Positions 1 to 6,063 are shown, numbered from the stretch's first letter. The stretch: DNA of 6,063 nt from Candidatus Wallbacteria bacterium (GCA_016199905.1 JACQFU010000472.1:1-6063), one strand, 5' to 3'. Program-made: numbers and translations. The notes: a model not told the origin generated them from the letters alone.

Positions 1-18
1 CATCATGGTTCATGCCAA

Positions 19-106
19 GAGGAAAGACCTAACACAGAGACACGAAGCCACAGAGGCAGAGAGAAACCTCCGTGTCTCTGTGCCTCCGTGTTGAAAGTCT
101 TTCTCT
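19..106. repeat. Imperfect palindromic dispersed repeat ('cacagagacacggag' family)
   Basis: The core arms are 31-56 and 67-92, pairing at 20 of 26 positions around a 10-base purine-rich loop (57-66). Several mismatches become G·U wobbles if the minus strand is transcribed. A second paired block lies outside: GAAAGAC at 22-28 with GTCTTTC at 97-103. The arms are built from short reiterations of CACAGAG/CACGGAG. From general knowledge, such sequences recur in intergenic regions of several GC-rich phyla and are often mis-annotated as peptides beginning NTEAQRHG; that peptide appears here on the minus strand. The repeat is visibly lower in GC than its surroundings. No transposase gene is present. 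It may act as a transcript-end hairpin or be a non-autonomous mobile repeat; the sequence does not decide this. Confidence 0.75.
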
Positions 107-140
107 TCACTGCCATGTTGTTTTGAAAACGATCTACTAG

Positions 141-176
141 TTGCCGTGAGGGCTGGCGACCCCAGCCGTCCGGCGA
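141..176 (+). promoter_or_regulatory. Nested stem-loop in the 5' leader of the lipoprotein gene
   Basis: An outer stem pairs TTGCCG (141-146) with CGGCGA (171-176, one G·U). It encloses an inner stem GGCTGG (151-156) with CCAGCC (162-167) and a five-base loop, CGACC. Downstream, CCCTC at 185-189 could instead pair with GAGGG at 148-152, and GATT (193-196) with AATC (208-211) would place the Shine-Dalgarno in a loop. A switch between these pairings is imaginable. I recognise no riboswitch family here, and GC-rich DNA forms such stems by chance, so the regulatory role is only a suggestion. Confidence 0.3.
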
Positions 177-215
177 AGACCATCCCCTCGTGGATTGACC
201 AAGGAGGAATCTCGA

Positions 216-1691
216 ATGATTCGTAAGTTCAGCCCCAGCGGCGTAGCCGCCTGCGTGTTTTTTGCACTCGTTCTGACGGCAGCCGTGACTACGGGCTGTG
301 GCGGCGGCGGTGGCGGTGGCGGCACGGGTCCGACTTCCGGCGCGTTCAATCTCAGCGGGGCCAAGTTCGATGGCGCCGTGAAAGATGCCATCATCGATTT
401 CTTCTACGACTCCGGCTTCACGGATCTTGTCGCGGGCGTCACGGCGCATACGGCTGCTCCCGGGAACGTGAGCGGCGCGCCTGTCGGGAGCTACAACCTG
501 ACCTTCGACTCCTCCACGCTGCGCGCGGGGACCACTATCCTGTTTGCACGCTCGCGCTCGGGCAGCACGGGCATCGACACGGAGACGAATTTGCCGGCGG
601 CGCAGCTCTCGGGCTTCACGACCATCTCGGGCAACTCGGCCAGGCTCACGCTGACGCCGCTCAGCACGATCATCGCCCAGACGATCGCGGCGATCAACAC
701 CAACCCGACTGCGCCCTCCGACGCCGAGATCAATCAAGCCCTCAACACGTCTCTGGCGATCTTCGGTCTCAATCGGACCAACGTCAGGCTCGAGGACCTC
801 AACTCGGCTTCCGTCTCCGCGGGCACCACGTTGTTCCAGGCCTCCAGGGCCATCATCAAGGCGGCTGCTCTGACCTCGGGCACGCTCACCCCGACGGCTT
901 CGGAGATCGGAAGCTATCTGAGCCACATCTCCGCCGGGCTTTCCACCGGCACTCCCGATGTGGACGAACTGAGCCACGCGCGCATCATCCTGACCACGAC
1001 GACGGCCGACAACCTGAACCGGATTCCGCTGGTTCAGGCGCTGCCGACTTTCCGGGCCAACTCCATATTCGTGGGCAGCACGACCTATCCGTTGACGGGC
1101 ACCGTGACCCCCAACGGCGGGGCGCCGTCCACGACGGTAGCGGCCACGGCCTCGGTGGCCGGCGGCGGCCTTCCGAACGTGGGCATCAACTTCACGGGCA
1201 TTCCCAGTTTCACCGTCGGGACGGAGTTCTTCGGCGACCTGACGCTGGTGGTAAGGGAGCGCGGCGGCAACCGGCAGCTCACGCTGAAGGTGAGTCCTTT
1301 CAAGGCCGTCCGAGACAACGGCACCGGCGGCGGCACGTTCTTCATTCCGGTGGGGGCCTCGCTGAGCGCCTCCGGCCGCGACGGGAACAACAACATCGTC
1401 GACACGCTCACCGTCCCGAACATCAGCCAGGACCCGAACATCGACTTGTTCCTGGTCGAGTCCATCACAGGCGGCAGCCGCCTTACATTTGCCGCTGCGA
1501 ACATTCTGAGCCGGATCGCCGCCCGCTTCCATGTGAGCCCGACGACGCATCCGATTGGAATTCTCCAGTCCGCAGGCAACTACGACGTGACGTTGACTTT
1601 CACGGGCCTTCCCCTCACGACTCAGAACGATAACCGGATCAACCAGATCGTGCTCAGCAACCTGGTCGTGACCGGCTCGAACAAGCAGTAG
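216..1691 (+). CDS. Probable secreted lipoprotein of unknown function with Gly-rich linker
   Basis: The product is 491 residues. I choose ATG 216 because AAGGAGG (201-207) sits 8 bases upstream; the in-frame TTG at 195 has no such site. Residues 1-27 form a signal peptide: basic MIRK, a hydrophobic core to about residue 24, then TTG before Cys28. This is a loose lipobox, and it is followed by eight glycines (29-36), a pattern common in lipoprotein tethers. Residues 44-153 resemble the beta-rich N-terminal domain of many uncharacterised bacterial lipoproteins: a 'SGAKFDGAVKDA' strand start, a GIDTET turn (119-124), and TPLST at 147-151 leading into a helix. Residues about 155-275 look helical. 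The remainder is beta-rich, Thr/Asn/Gly-rich and not recognised, with FTGIP and FTGLP recurring in two strand-like segments. I see no PEP-CTERM signal, C-terminal membrane helix or catalytic motif. It may be an outer-membrane or surface protein. A link to the downstream polysaccharide genes is suggested only by orientation and proximity; the hairpin gap argues for a separate transcript. Confidence 0.82.
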   Translation: MIRKFSPSGVAACVFFALVLTAAVTTGCGGGGGGGGTGPTSGAFNLSGAKFDGAVKDAIIDFFYDSGFTDLVAGVTAHTAAPGNVSGAPVGSYNLTFDSSTLRAGTTILFARSRSGSTGIDTETNLPAAQLSGFTTISGNSARLTLTPLSTIIAQTIAAINTNPTAPSDAEINQALNTSLAIFGLNRTNVRLEDLNSASVSAGTTLFQASRAIIKAAALTSGTLTPTASEIGSYLSHISAGLSTGTPDVDELSHARIILTTTTADNLNRIPLVQALPTFRANSIFVGSTTYPLTGTVTPNGGAPSTTVAATASVAGGGLPNVGINFTGIPSFTVGTEFFGDLTLVVRERGGNRQLTLKVSPFKAVRDNGTGGGTFFIPVGASLSASGRDGNNNIVDTLTVPNISQDPNIDLFLVESITGGSRLTFAAANILSRIAARFHVSPTTHPIGILQSAGNYDVTLTFTGLPLTTQNDNRINQIVLSNLVVTGSNKQ

Positions 1692-1710
1692 CTTCCTGGA
1701 CACGGCATCA

Positions 1711-1762
1711 CCGGCGGACCGCCGGGTCGGCCAAAACGGCCGTCCCGGCGGATCGGCCCGGG
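1711..1762 (+). other. Overlapping GC-rich hairpins between lipoprotein gene and glycan operon
   Basis: The main hairpin pairs CCGCCGGG (1719-1726) with CCCGGCGG (1744-1751), then a T·T mismatch, then CGGCC (1728-1732) with GGCCG (1738-1742), closing on loop AAAAC. CCGGCGGA occurs twice (1711-1718 and 1745-1752), so an alternative stem, CCGGC 1711-1715 with GCCGG 1721-1725, competes for the same bases. CGGCC also recurs at 1754-1758 and could take over GGCCG at 1738-1742. No T-run follows, so it is not a standard intrinsic terminator. It could be a U-less terminator for the lipoprotein gene, an attenuator for the operon, or an RNA-stability element. Confidence 0.5.
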
Positions 1763-1783
1763 AGAGGACGGTGTCGTCGAAGG

Positions 1784-3160
1784 ATGATTCCACTCCGGAT
1801 AGCGGCGGGGCTGGTTCTGCTGCTGGATGCGGCGATCGCGGCAGCGGCGTGTTTTGCCGCGAGCGGCGGAGCTGCGCCGCCGTACTGGCTGGCCGTTCCC
1901 GGTGTCGCGTGCTGGCTGTTGGCGCTTCACTTCGAGGGCTTTTACGACGCCAGCCGCCGGCGCTCTCCCTGGGAGGCGTTTTTCAGCACTCTGACGGCGG
2001 CCGTCATTGCCGGCATCGGCACGTCTTCGGCACTGTATCTCGCGGGCGCCGGTTCGGACTGTCTTCCGGAATTCTGGAAGTTCATGGGCCTCTCGGCTTT
2101 GGCGCTCGGCTTCGAGAAGGCGGGGCTGCGGTGCATTCGTACGCAGGTTCGAGCTCGAGGCCGCTACGTGCGCCAGATCGCCGTCGTCGGCAACCCCGGC
2201 GTGGTCCAGAGTTACTCGGATCTGCCTGCGCAGCACCCGGGTTGGGGCGTTCGCGTGATCGCGATGCCGACGTCGCCTGAAGCGGGCACCGGCTCCGGGG
2301 AGCGTCCGGAGAGTGACCTGTCGTCAGTGGATCGGTTCCTGGCGAAACTCGAGGGCGGGCTGGTCGTCGACGAAGTGATCGCGGCAGTGGGTCGCAACGA
2401 GCTGGAGCACTTCGAGCGCGCCGTGCAGGAGTGCAGCACGCGAGGCATCACCATCCGGTTCGCCCTCGACGATCTGGGCATGCCGGCCGGCTGCACGAGC
2501 TTCGAATTCGTCGACGGCATGCGGCTGTTGACGATCTCGCGCGTCCCGTCCGAAGGACTGGCGCTGCGCGTCAAGAGCGTCCTCGACATTGTGGGTGCCC
2601 TGGTGGGGCTCGTCTTCTGCAGCTTGGCCTATCTGGTGTTCGCCCCGCTCATCTTGCTGGAGTCTGCGGGGCCGATCATCTTCCGCCAGGAACGCGTCGG
2701 CTTGAATGGCCGCCGTTTCTGGATCTACAAGTTCCGCACCATGGTGGCCGACGCCGAGGAACGCAAGCTCGAACTGTGCGACGCCAACCTGATGAAGGGA
2801 CCGATGTTCAAGGTCGTCGACGACCCTCGAGTGACGCGCTTGGGGCGGTTCCTGCGGGCCTACCACATCGACGAGCTTCCCCAGTTCTGGAACGTCCTGC
2901 TGCGCGACATGAGCCTGGTGGGACCGCGCCCGCCGACTCCCGACGAGGTCGCCAGCTACAGCCCCCACCATTGGCGGCGATTGTCGATGAAGCCCGGCAT
3001 CACAGGCCTCTGGCAGATTCACGGAAACGTGCGGGTCAACGACTTCGAGCAGGTCGTGCGGCTCGACACCGAGTACATCGACGGCTGGACGCTTGGGTTG
3101 GACCTCCGGATCCTCCTGGCTACTCTCTGGAAGCTCGCCACGGGGAGGCGATCCTGGTGA
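1784..3160 (+). CDS. Polyprenyl-phosphate sugar-1-phosphate transferase (WbaP/WcaJ-like initiating enzyme)
   Basis: This 458-residue membrane enzyme would transfer a sugar-1-phosphate from a UDP-sugar to undecaprenyl phosphate, the first committed step of exopolysaccharide or capsule repeat-unit synthesis. Four hydrophobic segments (about 6-26, 33-50, 65-88 and 97-113) are followed by a Rossmann-like domain starting RQIAVVGNPG (130-139). A fifth hydrophobic stretch (about 266-292, with Pro288) is the likely re-entrant helix. The C-terminal catalytic domain (bacterial sugar transferase family) has KFRTM (316-320), DELPQFWNV (363-371) with the Asp363-Glu364 dyad expected from PglC-type enzymes, SLVGPRPP (377-384) and KPGITGLWQIHGN (403-415). 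The length and order match the long WbaP-type form. Sugar specificity cannot be read. ATG 1784 is the first in-frame start, but the nearest purine-rich site (GAGAGGA, 1762-1768) is about 15 bases away, so initiation may be weak or structure-dependent. This gene heads the operon. Confidence 0.93.
   Translation: MIPLRIAAGLVLLLDAAIAAAACFAASGGAAPPYWLAVPGVACWLLALHFEGFYDASRRRSPWEAFFSTLTAAVIAGIGTSSALYLAGAGSDCLPEFWKFMGLSALALGFEKAGLRCIRTQVRARGRYVRQIAVVGNPGVVQSYSDLPAQHPGWGVRVIAMPTSPEAGTGSGERPESDLSSVDRFLAKLEGGLVVDEVIAAVGRNELEHFERAVQECSTRGITIRFALDDLGMPAGCTSFEFVDGMRLLTISRVPSEGLALRVKSVLDIVGALVGLVFCSLAYLVFAPLILLESAGPIIFRQERVGLNGRRFWIYKFRTMVADAEERKLELCDANLMKGPMFKVVDDPRVTRLGRFLRAYHIDELPQFWNVLLRDMSLVGPRPPTPDEVASYSPHHWRRLSMKPGITGLWQIHGNVRVNDFEQVVRLDTEYIDGWTLGLDLRILLATLWKLATGRRSW
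3142..3148 (+). promoter_or_regulatory. Strong internal ribosome binding site at the end of the sugar transferase gene
   Basis: GGGGAGG lies inside the last codons of the sugar transferase, 8 bases before a GTG (3157-3159) that overlaps its TGA stop. This spacing is ideal for the short ORF 3157-3219, and it does not serve the GT4 start at 3216. It could equally be a chance product of Gly/Arg codons. Confidence 0.45.
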
Positions 3161-3219
3161 CCGAGGAGCCACAGGCGGCGCGGTCTCCGCGCGGCCGTTG
3201 CGGCGCGAGGCCGTTGTGA
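3157..3219 (+). CDS. Possible 20-residue bridging ORF between sugar transferase and GT4 gene
   Basis: GTG 3157 overlaps the upstream stop as GTGA (3157-3160), and the ORF ends at TGA 3217-3219, which overlaps the GTG start of the next gene as GTGA (3216-3219). It has a well-spaced GGGGAGG site. The predicted peptide starts MTEEPQAARS and is Arg/Pro-rich with no membrane segment or known motif. A translating ribosome could pass from one large gene to the next through it, so coupling is the natural inference. Alternatives are a chance ORF in the 55-base gap, or the remnant of a former N-terminal extension of the GT4 protein now out of frame. No function is assigned. Confidence 0.35.
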   Translation: MTEEPQAARSPRGRCGARPL

Positions 3220-4448
3220 GAGTGCTGGTGTCGGCCTACGCGTGCGGCCCGGGTTCCGGATCGGAGCCCGGTGTAGGCTGGGGGTGGGCCCTGGGGATTG
3301 CCGAGCGGGGCCACGAAGTCTGCGTCGTGACGCGCCACTGCAGCCGCGAGAGCATCGAGGCCTGGCAGCGAGCCGGCAAAGGACCGGTCGAGCGGCTCGA
3401 GTTCCTGTACTACGATTTGCCGGGATTCGACGACTGGTGGCTCACGGGCGGCTTCGGCACGCAGGCCTATTACGTCTTTTGGCAGTGGGGTGCGGCCCGG
3501 CTGGCGTTGCAGGCCCACAAGCGGAAGCCGTTCGACCTGGTTCACCACGTAACCCTCGCCACGGTTCGTCAACCGAGTTTCCTGTGGCGTCTCGGACGGC
3601 CGTTGTGGTTCGGTCCCGTCGGCGGCGGCGAGGTCCCGCCGCGGAGACTGCGCCGTCAGTTCAGCCTGGGCGGCTGGCTTTGGGAGTCGTTTCGCGAGCT
3701 GTGGAACCGGGCCTGCCGCTACGATCCCCTGCTCCGGCTCACGCTCAGTCACGCCGACAGAATCTATGTAACCAGTCCTCAATCCCGCGGCGTGCTGCCA
3801 CCGGCTCACCGGGAGCGGGCGGAGGTGATGCCCACTGTCGGGCTCGATCCCCGCACCGGTTCTCGGGAGTGCTGCCCTCCTCGGCAATCGCAGTCGCGCC
3901 CGGGGGCTCTCGAAGTCCTCTTTGCCGGCCGATTTGTCGCGTTCAAGGGGCTTTCGCTGGGGCTCGACGCCTTCGCCCGGCACGCGCGGCGTTTTCCCGG
4001 CAGCCGCCTCACGCTCGTGGGCCAGGGGCCGGAGGAAGCCCACTTGAAGGAGGCCGCCGTCCGTCTGGGTGTGGAGAAGGACGTGGAGTTCGTCCGGTGG
4101 CTTCCGCGTTCCGAGCTCTGCCGGCTGTATCGCGAGTCCGACGTGTTCTTCTTCCCCAGCCTGGGGGACTCGGGCGGCATGGTCCTTCTCGAGGCGATGG
4201 CGCACGGCCTGCCCGTGGTTTGCCTGGCGCTGGGCGGTCCGGCGATCCTGGCCGACTCCACCTGCGGTCGCGTGGTCGCCGCCGAGGGGCTGCCGGCCGC
4301 GACTGTCGCCGATGGGCTGGCCGGGGCGCTCGACCAGCTGGCTTCGAGCGAGGAACTGCTGCACGCGCTCGCCCTGGGTGCACCGGTGCGGGCGGCTCAC
4401 TTCCATTGGCCGCGGGTTGTGGCCAGGGTCTACGCGGAAGCGGCCTGA
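3216..4448 (+). CDS. GT4-family glycosyltransferase (GT-B fold)
   Basis: The predicted cytosolic or membrane-associated enzyme of 410 residues would add a sugar from a nucleotide donor to the lipid-linked repeat unit. I choose GTG 3216 because GAGG (3207-3210) lies 5 bases upstream and the protein then begins MRVLVSAYACGPGSGSEPGV, which matches the usual N-terminus of a GT4 subgroup. The longer open frame from 3093 would add 41 non-homologous-looking residues inside the upstream gene. The N-terminal domain includes the acceptor-side G-S-G-S-E-P-G-V-G-W loop (13-22), FDLVHHVT and WFGPVGGGE. The C-terminal domain starts near 232 (LEVLFAGRF) and has GRFVAFKG (238-245), LVGQGPE and FFFPSLGDSGG. 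The usual EX7E motif is DX7E here: Asp318 and Glu326 in DSGGMVLLEAMAHGLPVV. I recall DSGG as normal in this subgroup, so activity is likely retained. Donor and acceptor are unknown. The next gene starts 30 bases downstream. Confidence 0.9.
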   Translation: MRVLVSAYACGPGSGSEPGVGWGWALGIAERGHEVCVVTRHCSRESIEAWQRAGKGPVERLEFLYYDLPGFDDWWLTGGFGTQAYYVFWQWGAARLALQAHKRKPFDLVHHVTLATVRQPSFLWRLGRPLWFGPVGGGEVPPRRLRRQFSLGGWLWESFRELWNRACRYDPLLRLTLSHADRIYVTSPQSRGVLPPAHRERAEVMPTVGLDPRTGSRECCPPRQSQSRPGALEVLFAGRFVAFKGLSLGLDAFARHARRFPGSRLTLVGQGPEEAHLKEAAVRLGVEKDVEFVRWLPRSELCRLYRESDVFFFPSLGDSGGMVLLEAMAHGLPVVCLALGGPAILADSTCGRVVAAEGLPAATVADGLAGALDQLASSEELLHALALGAPVRAAHFHWPRVVARVYAEAA

Positions 4449-4478
4449 GCGCCCTTTTTGCTCCGGAGGAGATCTGCG

Positions 4479-5708
4479 ATGAGTCCAGCGACACGGCTAC
4501 CCGAAGTGGATGACGGCCTCGAGGCCGCAGAGCTGGCGTTGTTTGCACTCAGAAACGGCCGAAGTCTGTTGTTCTGGGCGGTCCTGGGGGCCCTAGCAGG
4601 GTGGGGACTTTCGCACATGGTCGAGACGAAGTGGATGGCGGAGGCCCAGCTCACGCTGCCCCGAGGCCGCAGAGGCTTGGGTCCCGGCCTTGCCGCCCAG
4701 GCCGCCGGTCTGGCCGGGGCGATCGATCTGGCGGGCGATCTCGGCGGCGGCATGTCCGATCGGCTCTTCGAAAGGATTCTCAGGAGCCGGACCCTGCTGG
4801 ACCGGTTGGTGGCGAAGTTCCACCTGGCGGCTGATTTTCCAAAAGCCACACCCGACTCGCTGCGCCGAATGTTGGACAGCCGGATCGTGCCGGAGACCAA
4901 GGATGGCCTGCTGCGGATCGGGTTTATCGACAGCGATCCCAGGCGGGCGGCGGAGATCTGCAACGCGGCAGTGGAGCAGCTCCAGGCGCTCTTCCAGGAG
5001 CTGCAGTTCTCGCAAGCTCGCCAGCGGCGCATCTTCCTGGAGCACCGCGTCGACACCGCCAAGCAGGAGTTGGCCGTAGCCGAGGAGGAATTCAAGCAAC
5101 AGCAGTTGCGACTGGGCGCCATCGATCCCATGGAGCAGGGGCGAGTGACGCTGGCCGTGAGCCGGGACCTGCTGACCGAACACTACCGGCAGACCACCGA
5201 ACTGAAGCTGCTCGAGATGGCCAAGCAAGCCGCGGCCCCGGAGGCGATCGTGTCGCGGGCGCGATTGGAGGAGATCGATCGCCAGCTGCAGAGCCTCGAC
5301 CGGGGACCGTCGGCCCGGACGACTTCTCCGACGACGATGCCGAGCTCGGCCCTCTTGCCGCTGGGTGCCGTGCCGCAGGTGCGACTGACGCTGGCGCGCG
5401 CGGAGCGCCAGGTGACGGTGCTGGGCGGCCTCTACGGGCTGGTGAAGCAGGAGTACGAGCGGGCTCGCATCGACGAGGCCGACAACGTGGAGCGCATCGG
5501 GGTGTTGGACCGGGCGGTAGAGCCGCAGGTTCGCTACGCACCGTCGCGGTTCACATGGGCCATCACGTGCGCGCTCGTGGCGTTGATGCTGGCGCTGGCC
5601 CGGGCAGTTCTGGGGACGTGGCTCGAACGGATCGGAAAGGCCGAGGACGGCCCCGGCGCCGAGCTGGTGGCGAAACTGGGACGATGGGGACGGTGGCTCG
5701 GGGCATGA
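4479..5708 (+). CDS. Wzz/PCP-type polysaccharide chain-length determinant, no kinase domain
   Basis: This 409-residue inner-membrane protein is expected to form a periplasmic oligomer that controls polymer length or export. ATG 4479 is preferred, with GGAGGA (4465-4470) 8 bases upstream; an in-frame TTG at 4458 lacks a site. The topology is typical: a short cytoplasmic N-terminus, TM1 about 29-48 (SLLFWAVLGALAGWGL), a large periplasmic region, and TM2 about 358-380 (FTWAITCALVALMLAL). 'MAEAQLTLPR' follows TM1, where family members have a beta strand. Predicted coiled-coil stretches are about 170-215 (rich in Q, E, R, K) and 300-345. The proline-rich motif before TM2 is reduced to Pro349 and Pro355 (EPQVRYAP). 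After TM2 only about 29 residues remain, without Walker motifs or a Tyr-rich tail, so any tyrosine kinase partner must be encoded elsewhere. A Gly/Ala-rich segment (70-95) and a Ser/Thr/Pro linker (about 282-296) look disordered. The stop overlaps the next start. Confidence 0.87.
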   Translation: MSPATRLPEVDDGLEAAELALFALRNGRSLLFWAVLGALAGWGLSHMVETKWMAEAQLTLPRGRRGLGPGLAAQAAGLAGAIDLAGDLGGGMSDRLFERILRSRTLLDRLVAKFHLAADFPKATPDSLRRMLDSRIVPETKDGLLRIGFIDSDPRRAAEICNAAVEQLQALFQELQFSQARQRRIFLEHRVDTAKQELAVAEEEFKQQQLRLGAIDPMEQGRVTLAVSRDLLTEHYRQTTELKLLEMAKQAAAPEAIVSRARLEEIDRQLQSLDRGPSARTTSPTTMPSSALLPLGAVPQVRLTLARAERQVTVLGGLYGLVKQEYERARIDEADNVERIGVLDRAVEPQVRYAPSRFTWAITCALVALMLALARAVLGTWLERIGKAEDGPGAELVAKLGRWGRWLGA

Positions 5709-6063
5709 GCGCCTGCGTCGAGCCTGGCGCTCTTTCCGGCATCTCGAGCAGGCGAGTGCTGGAGACGCGCGTGCACGTGACGGATTGCCGTACGGCCGCC
5801 GAGCAGATCCTCGCCTGGGCGCGCGCGGGCAGGCCCGGCTACGTCTGCGCCGCGACGGTCCACATGCTGATGGAGGCGCACGACACGCCGGAGTTCCGGC
5901 GCGTGTTGGAGGAGGCCAGCCTCGTCACGGCCGACGGCATGCCCGTGGCGTGGGCGCTGCGGTTGCTGGGGACGCCGGGCGCTCAACGCGTCTGCGGCCC
6001 GGACCTGATGCAGGAGCTCTGCGCACTTGCGGCGCGGACCGAGGTCCCGATCGGTCTGTACGG
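5705..6063 (+). CDS. WecG/TagA/CpsF-family (GT26) glycosyltransferase, 3' end outside window
   Basis: ATG 5705 overlaps the preceding stop (ATGA), indicating translational coupling. Only the first 119 codons are present; family members are usually about 230-260 residues, so roughly half is missing. The frame shows the characteristic GT26 order: a short N-terminal strand (VLETRVHVTDCRTAAEQI), YVCAATVHMLMEAHD (46-60), an EFRRVLEEASLVTADGMPVAW segment (from 63) containing the DG motif with Asp77, then LRLLG and RVCGPDL (95-101). The Asp is the proposed catalytic base in the family. The normally conserved T-x-N before V-H-M is replaced by A-A-T (49-51). Its role would be adding an N-acetylhexosamine-type or other sugar to a polyprenyl-diphosphate-linked acceptor (inferred from WecG and TagA). 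It is probably peripheral at the membrane, via the C-terminal tail not seen here. Confidence 0.9.
   Translation, partial: MSACVEPGALSGISSRRVLETRVHVTDCRTAAEQILAWARAGRPGYVCAATVHMLMEAHDTPEFRRVLEEASLVTADGMPVAWALRLLGTPGAQRVCGPDLMQELCALAARTEVPIGLY

Noticed and set aside
1..16. Start of a divergent gene on the minus strand (ATG complement at 11-13 or 4-6)
   Set aside because: At most four codons are visible and no Shine-Dalgarno is found upstream on that strand.
120..130. Short palindrome GTTTTGAAAAC as an operator, and TTGAAA at 91-96 as a -35 box
   Set aside because: The palindrome is isolated and A/T-simple. At 17 bases from TTGAAA the -10 candidate is CATGTT, too poor to call a promoter.
1600..1691. 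PEP-CTERM or other C-terminal sorting signal on the lipoprotein
   Set aside because: The C-terminus lacks a PEP-like motif, hydrophobic helix and basic tail.
3..1793. 596-codon open frame on the minus strand
   Set aside because: It runs antisense through the lipoprotein gene and the palindromic repeat, is dominated by Arg/Gly/Ala as expected of GC-rich shadow frames, and has no recognisable domain.
1771..2280. GTG-started + strand frame with GAGAGG close upstream
   Set aside because: It overlaps the N-terminal membrane region of the sugar transferase in another frame and encodes a low-complexity Arg/Gly-rich product.
2324..3172. 282-codon minus-strand frame opposite the sugar transferase
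   Set aside because: It is a shadow of a gene whose motifs are unambiguous on the + strand; the same applies to the minus-strand frame at 3120-4406.
4446..4460. Possible terminator at the T-run after the GT4 gene (4455-4459)
   Set aside because: Only a three-pair stem precedes the five T's, and the next gene's ribosome binding site follows at once, so it does not look like a stop signal.
1..6063. CRISPR array, tRNA, rRNA or transposase gene
   Set aside because: No regularly spaced repeats, cloverleaf-like segment, rRNA-like stretch or DDE-type coding sequence was seen.

Overview
This is a GC-rich stretch from what is probably a Gram-negative bacterium. The evidence for Gram-negative is a lipoprotein-type signal, a Wzz-like inner-membrane protein with two membrane segments, and polyprenyl-phosphate-based glycan enzymes. 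A palindromic 'cacagagacacggaggcacagag'-type repeat at the left edge belongs to a dispersed family that I associate with Acidobacteriota, Planctomycetota, Verrucomicrobiota and deltaproteobacterial lineages. No taxon can be fixed from this window. All genes I accept lie on the + strand.

Layout. Positions 1-215 are non-coding: a hairpin-forming repeat (about 19-106), then a 5' leader with a nested stem-loop (141-176) and a good Shine-Dalgarno. Positions 216-1691 encode a probable secreted lipoprotein of about 491 residues, with a Cys-Gly8 N-terminus and no recognisable enzymatic domain. A 92-base gap (1692-1783) holds strong, partly mutually exclusive GC hairpins. From 1784 a tightly packed exopolysaccharide/capsule operon begins. 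It contains a polyprenyl-phosphate sugar-1-phosphate transferase (1784-3160), a GT4 glycosyltransferase (3216-4448), a Wzz/PCP chain-length protein without a kinase domain (4479-5708), and the first 119 codons of a WecG/TagA/CpsF-family (GT26) glycosyltransferase (5705 to the window end).

How they work together (inference from families). The sugar transferase would load the first sugar phosphate onto undecaprenyl phosphate on the cytoplasmic face. The GT4 and GT26 enzymes would extend the lipid-linked unit, and the Wzz-like protein would set polymer length in the periplasm. This is the usual division of labour in a Wzx/Wzy-type system; a flippase, polymerase and export proteins are not in the window. 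Junctions are tight. ATGA joins the last two genes. A 20-codon ORF (3157-3219) with a strong ribosome binding site bridges the sugar transferase and the GT4 gene, with GTGA overlaps at both ends.

Nothing here amounts to a clearly new system. The most unusual items are the bridging mini-ORF, the alternative hairpins ahead of the operon, and substitutions in the conserved donor-site motif of the GT26 protein.
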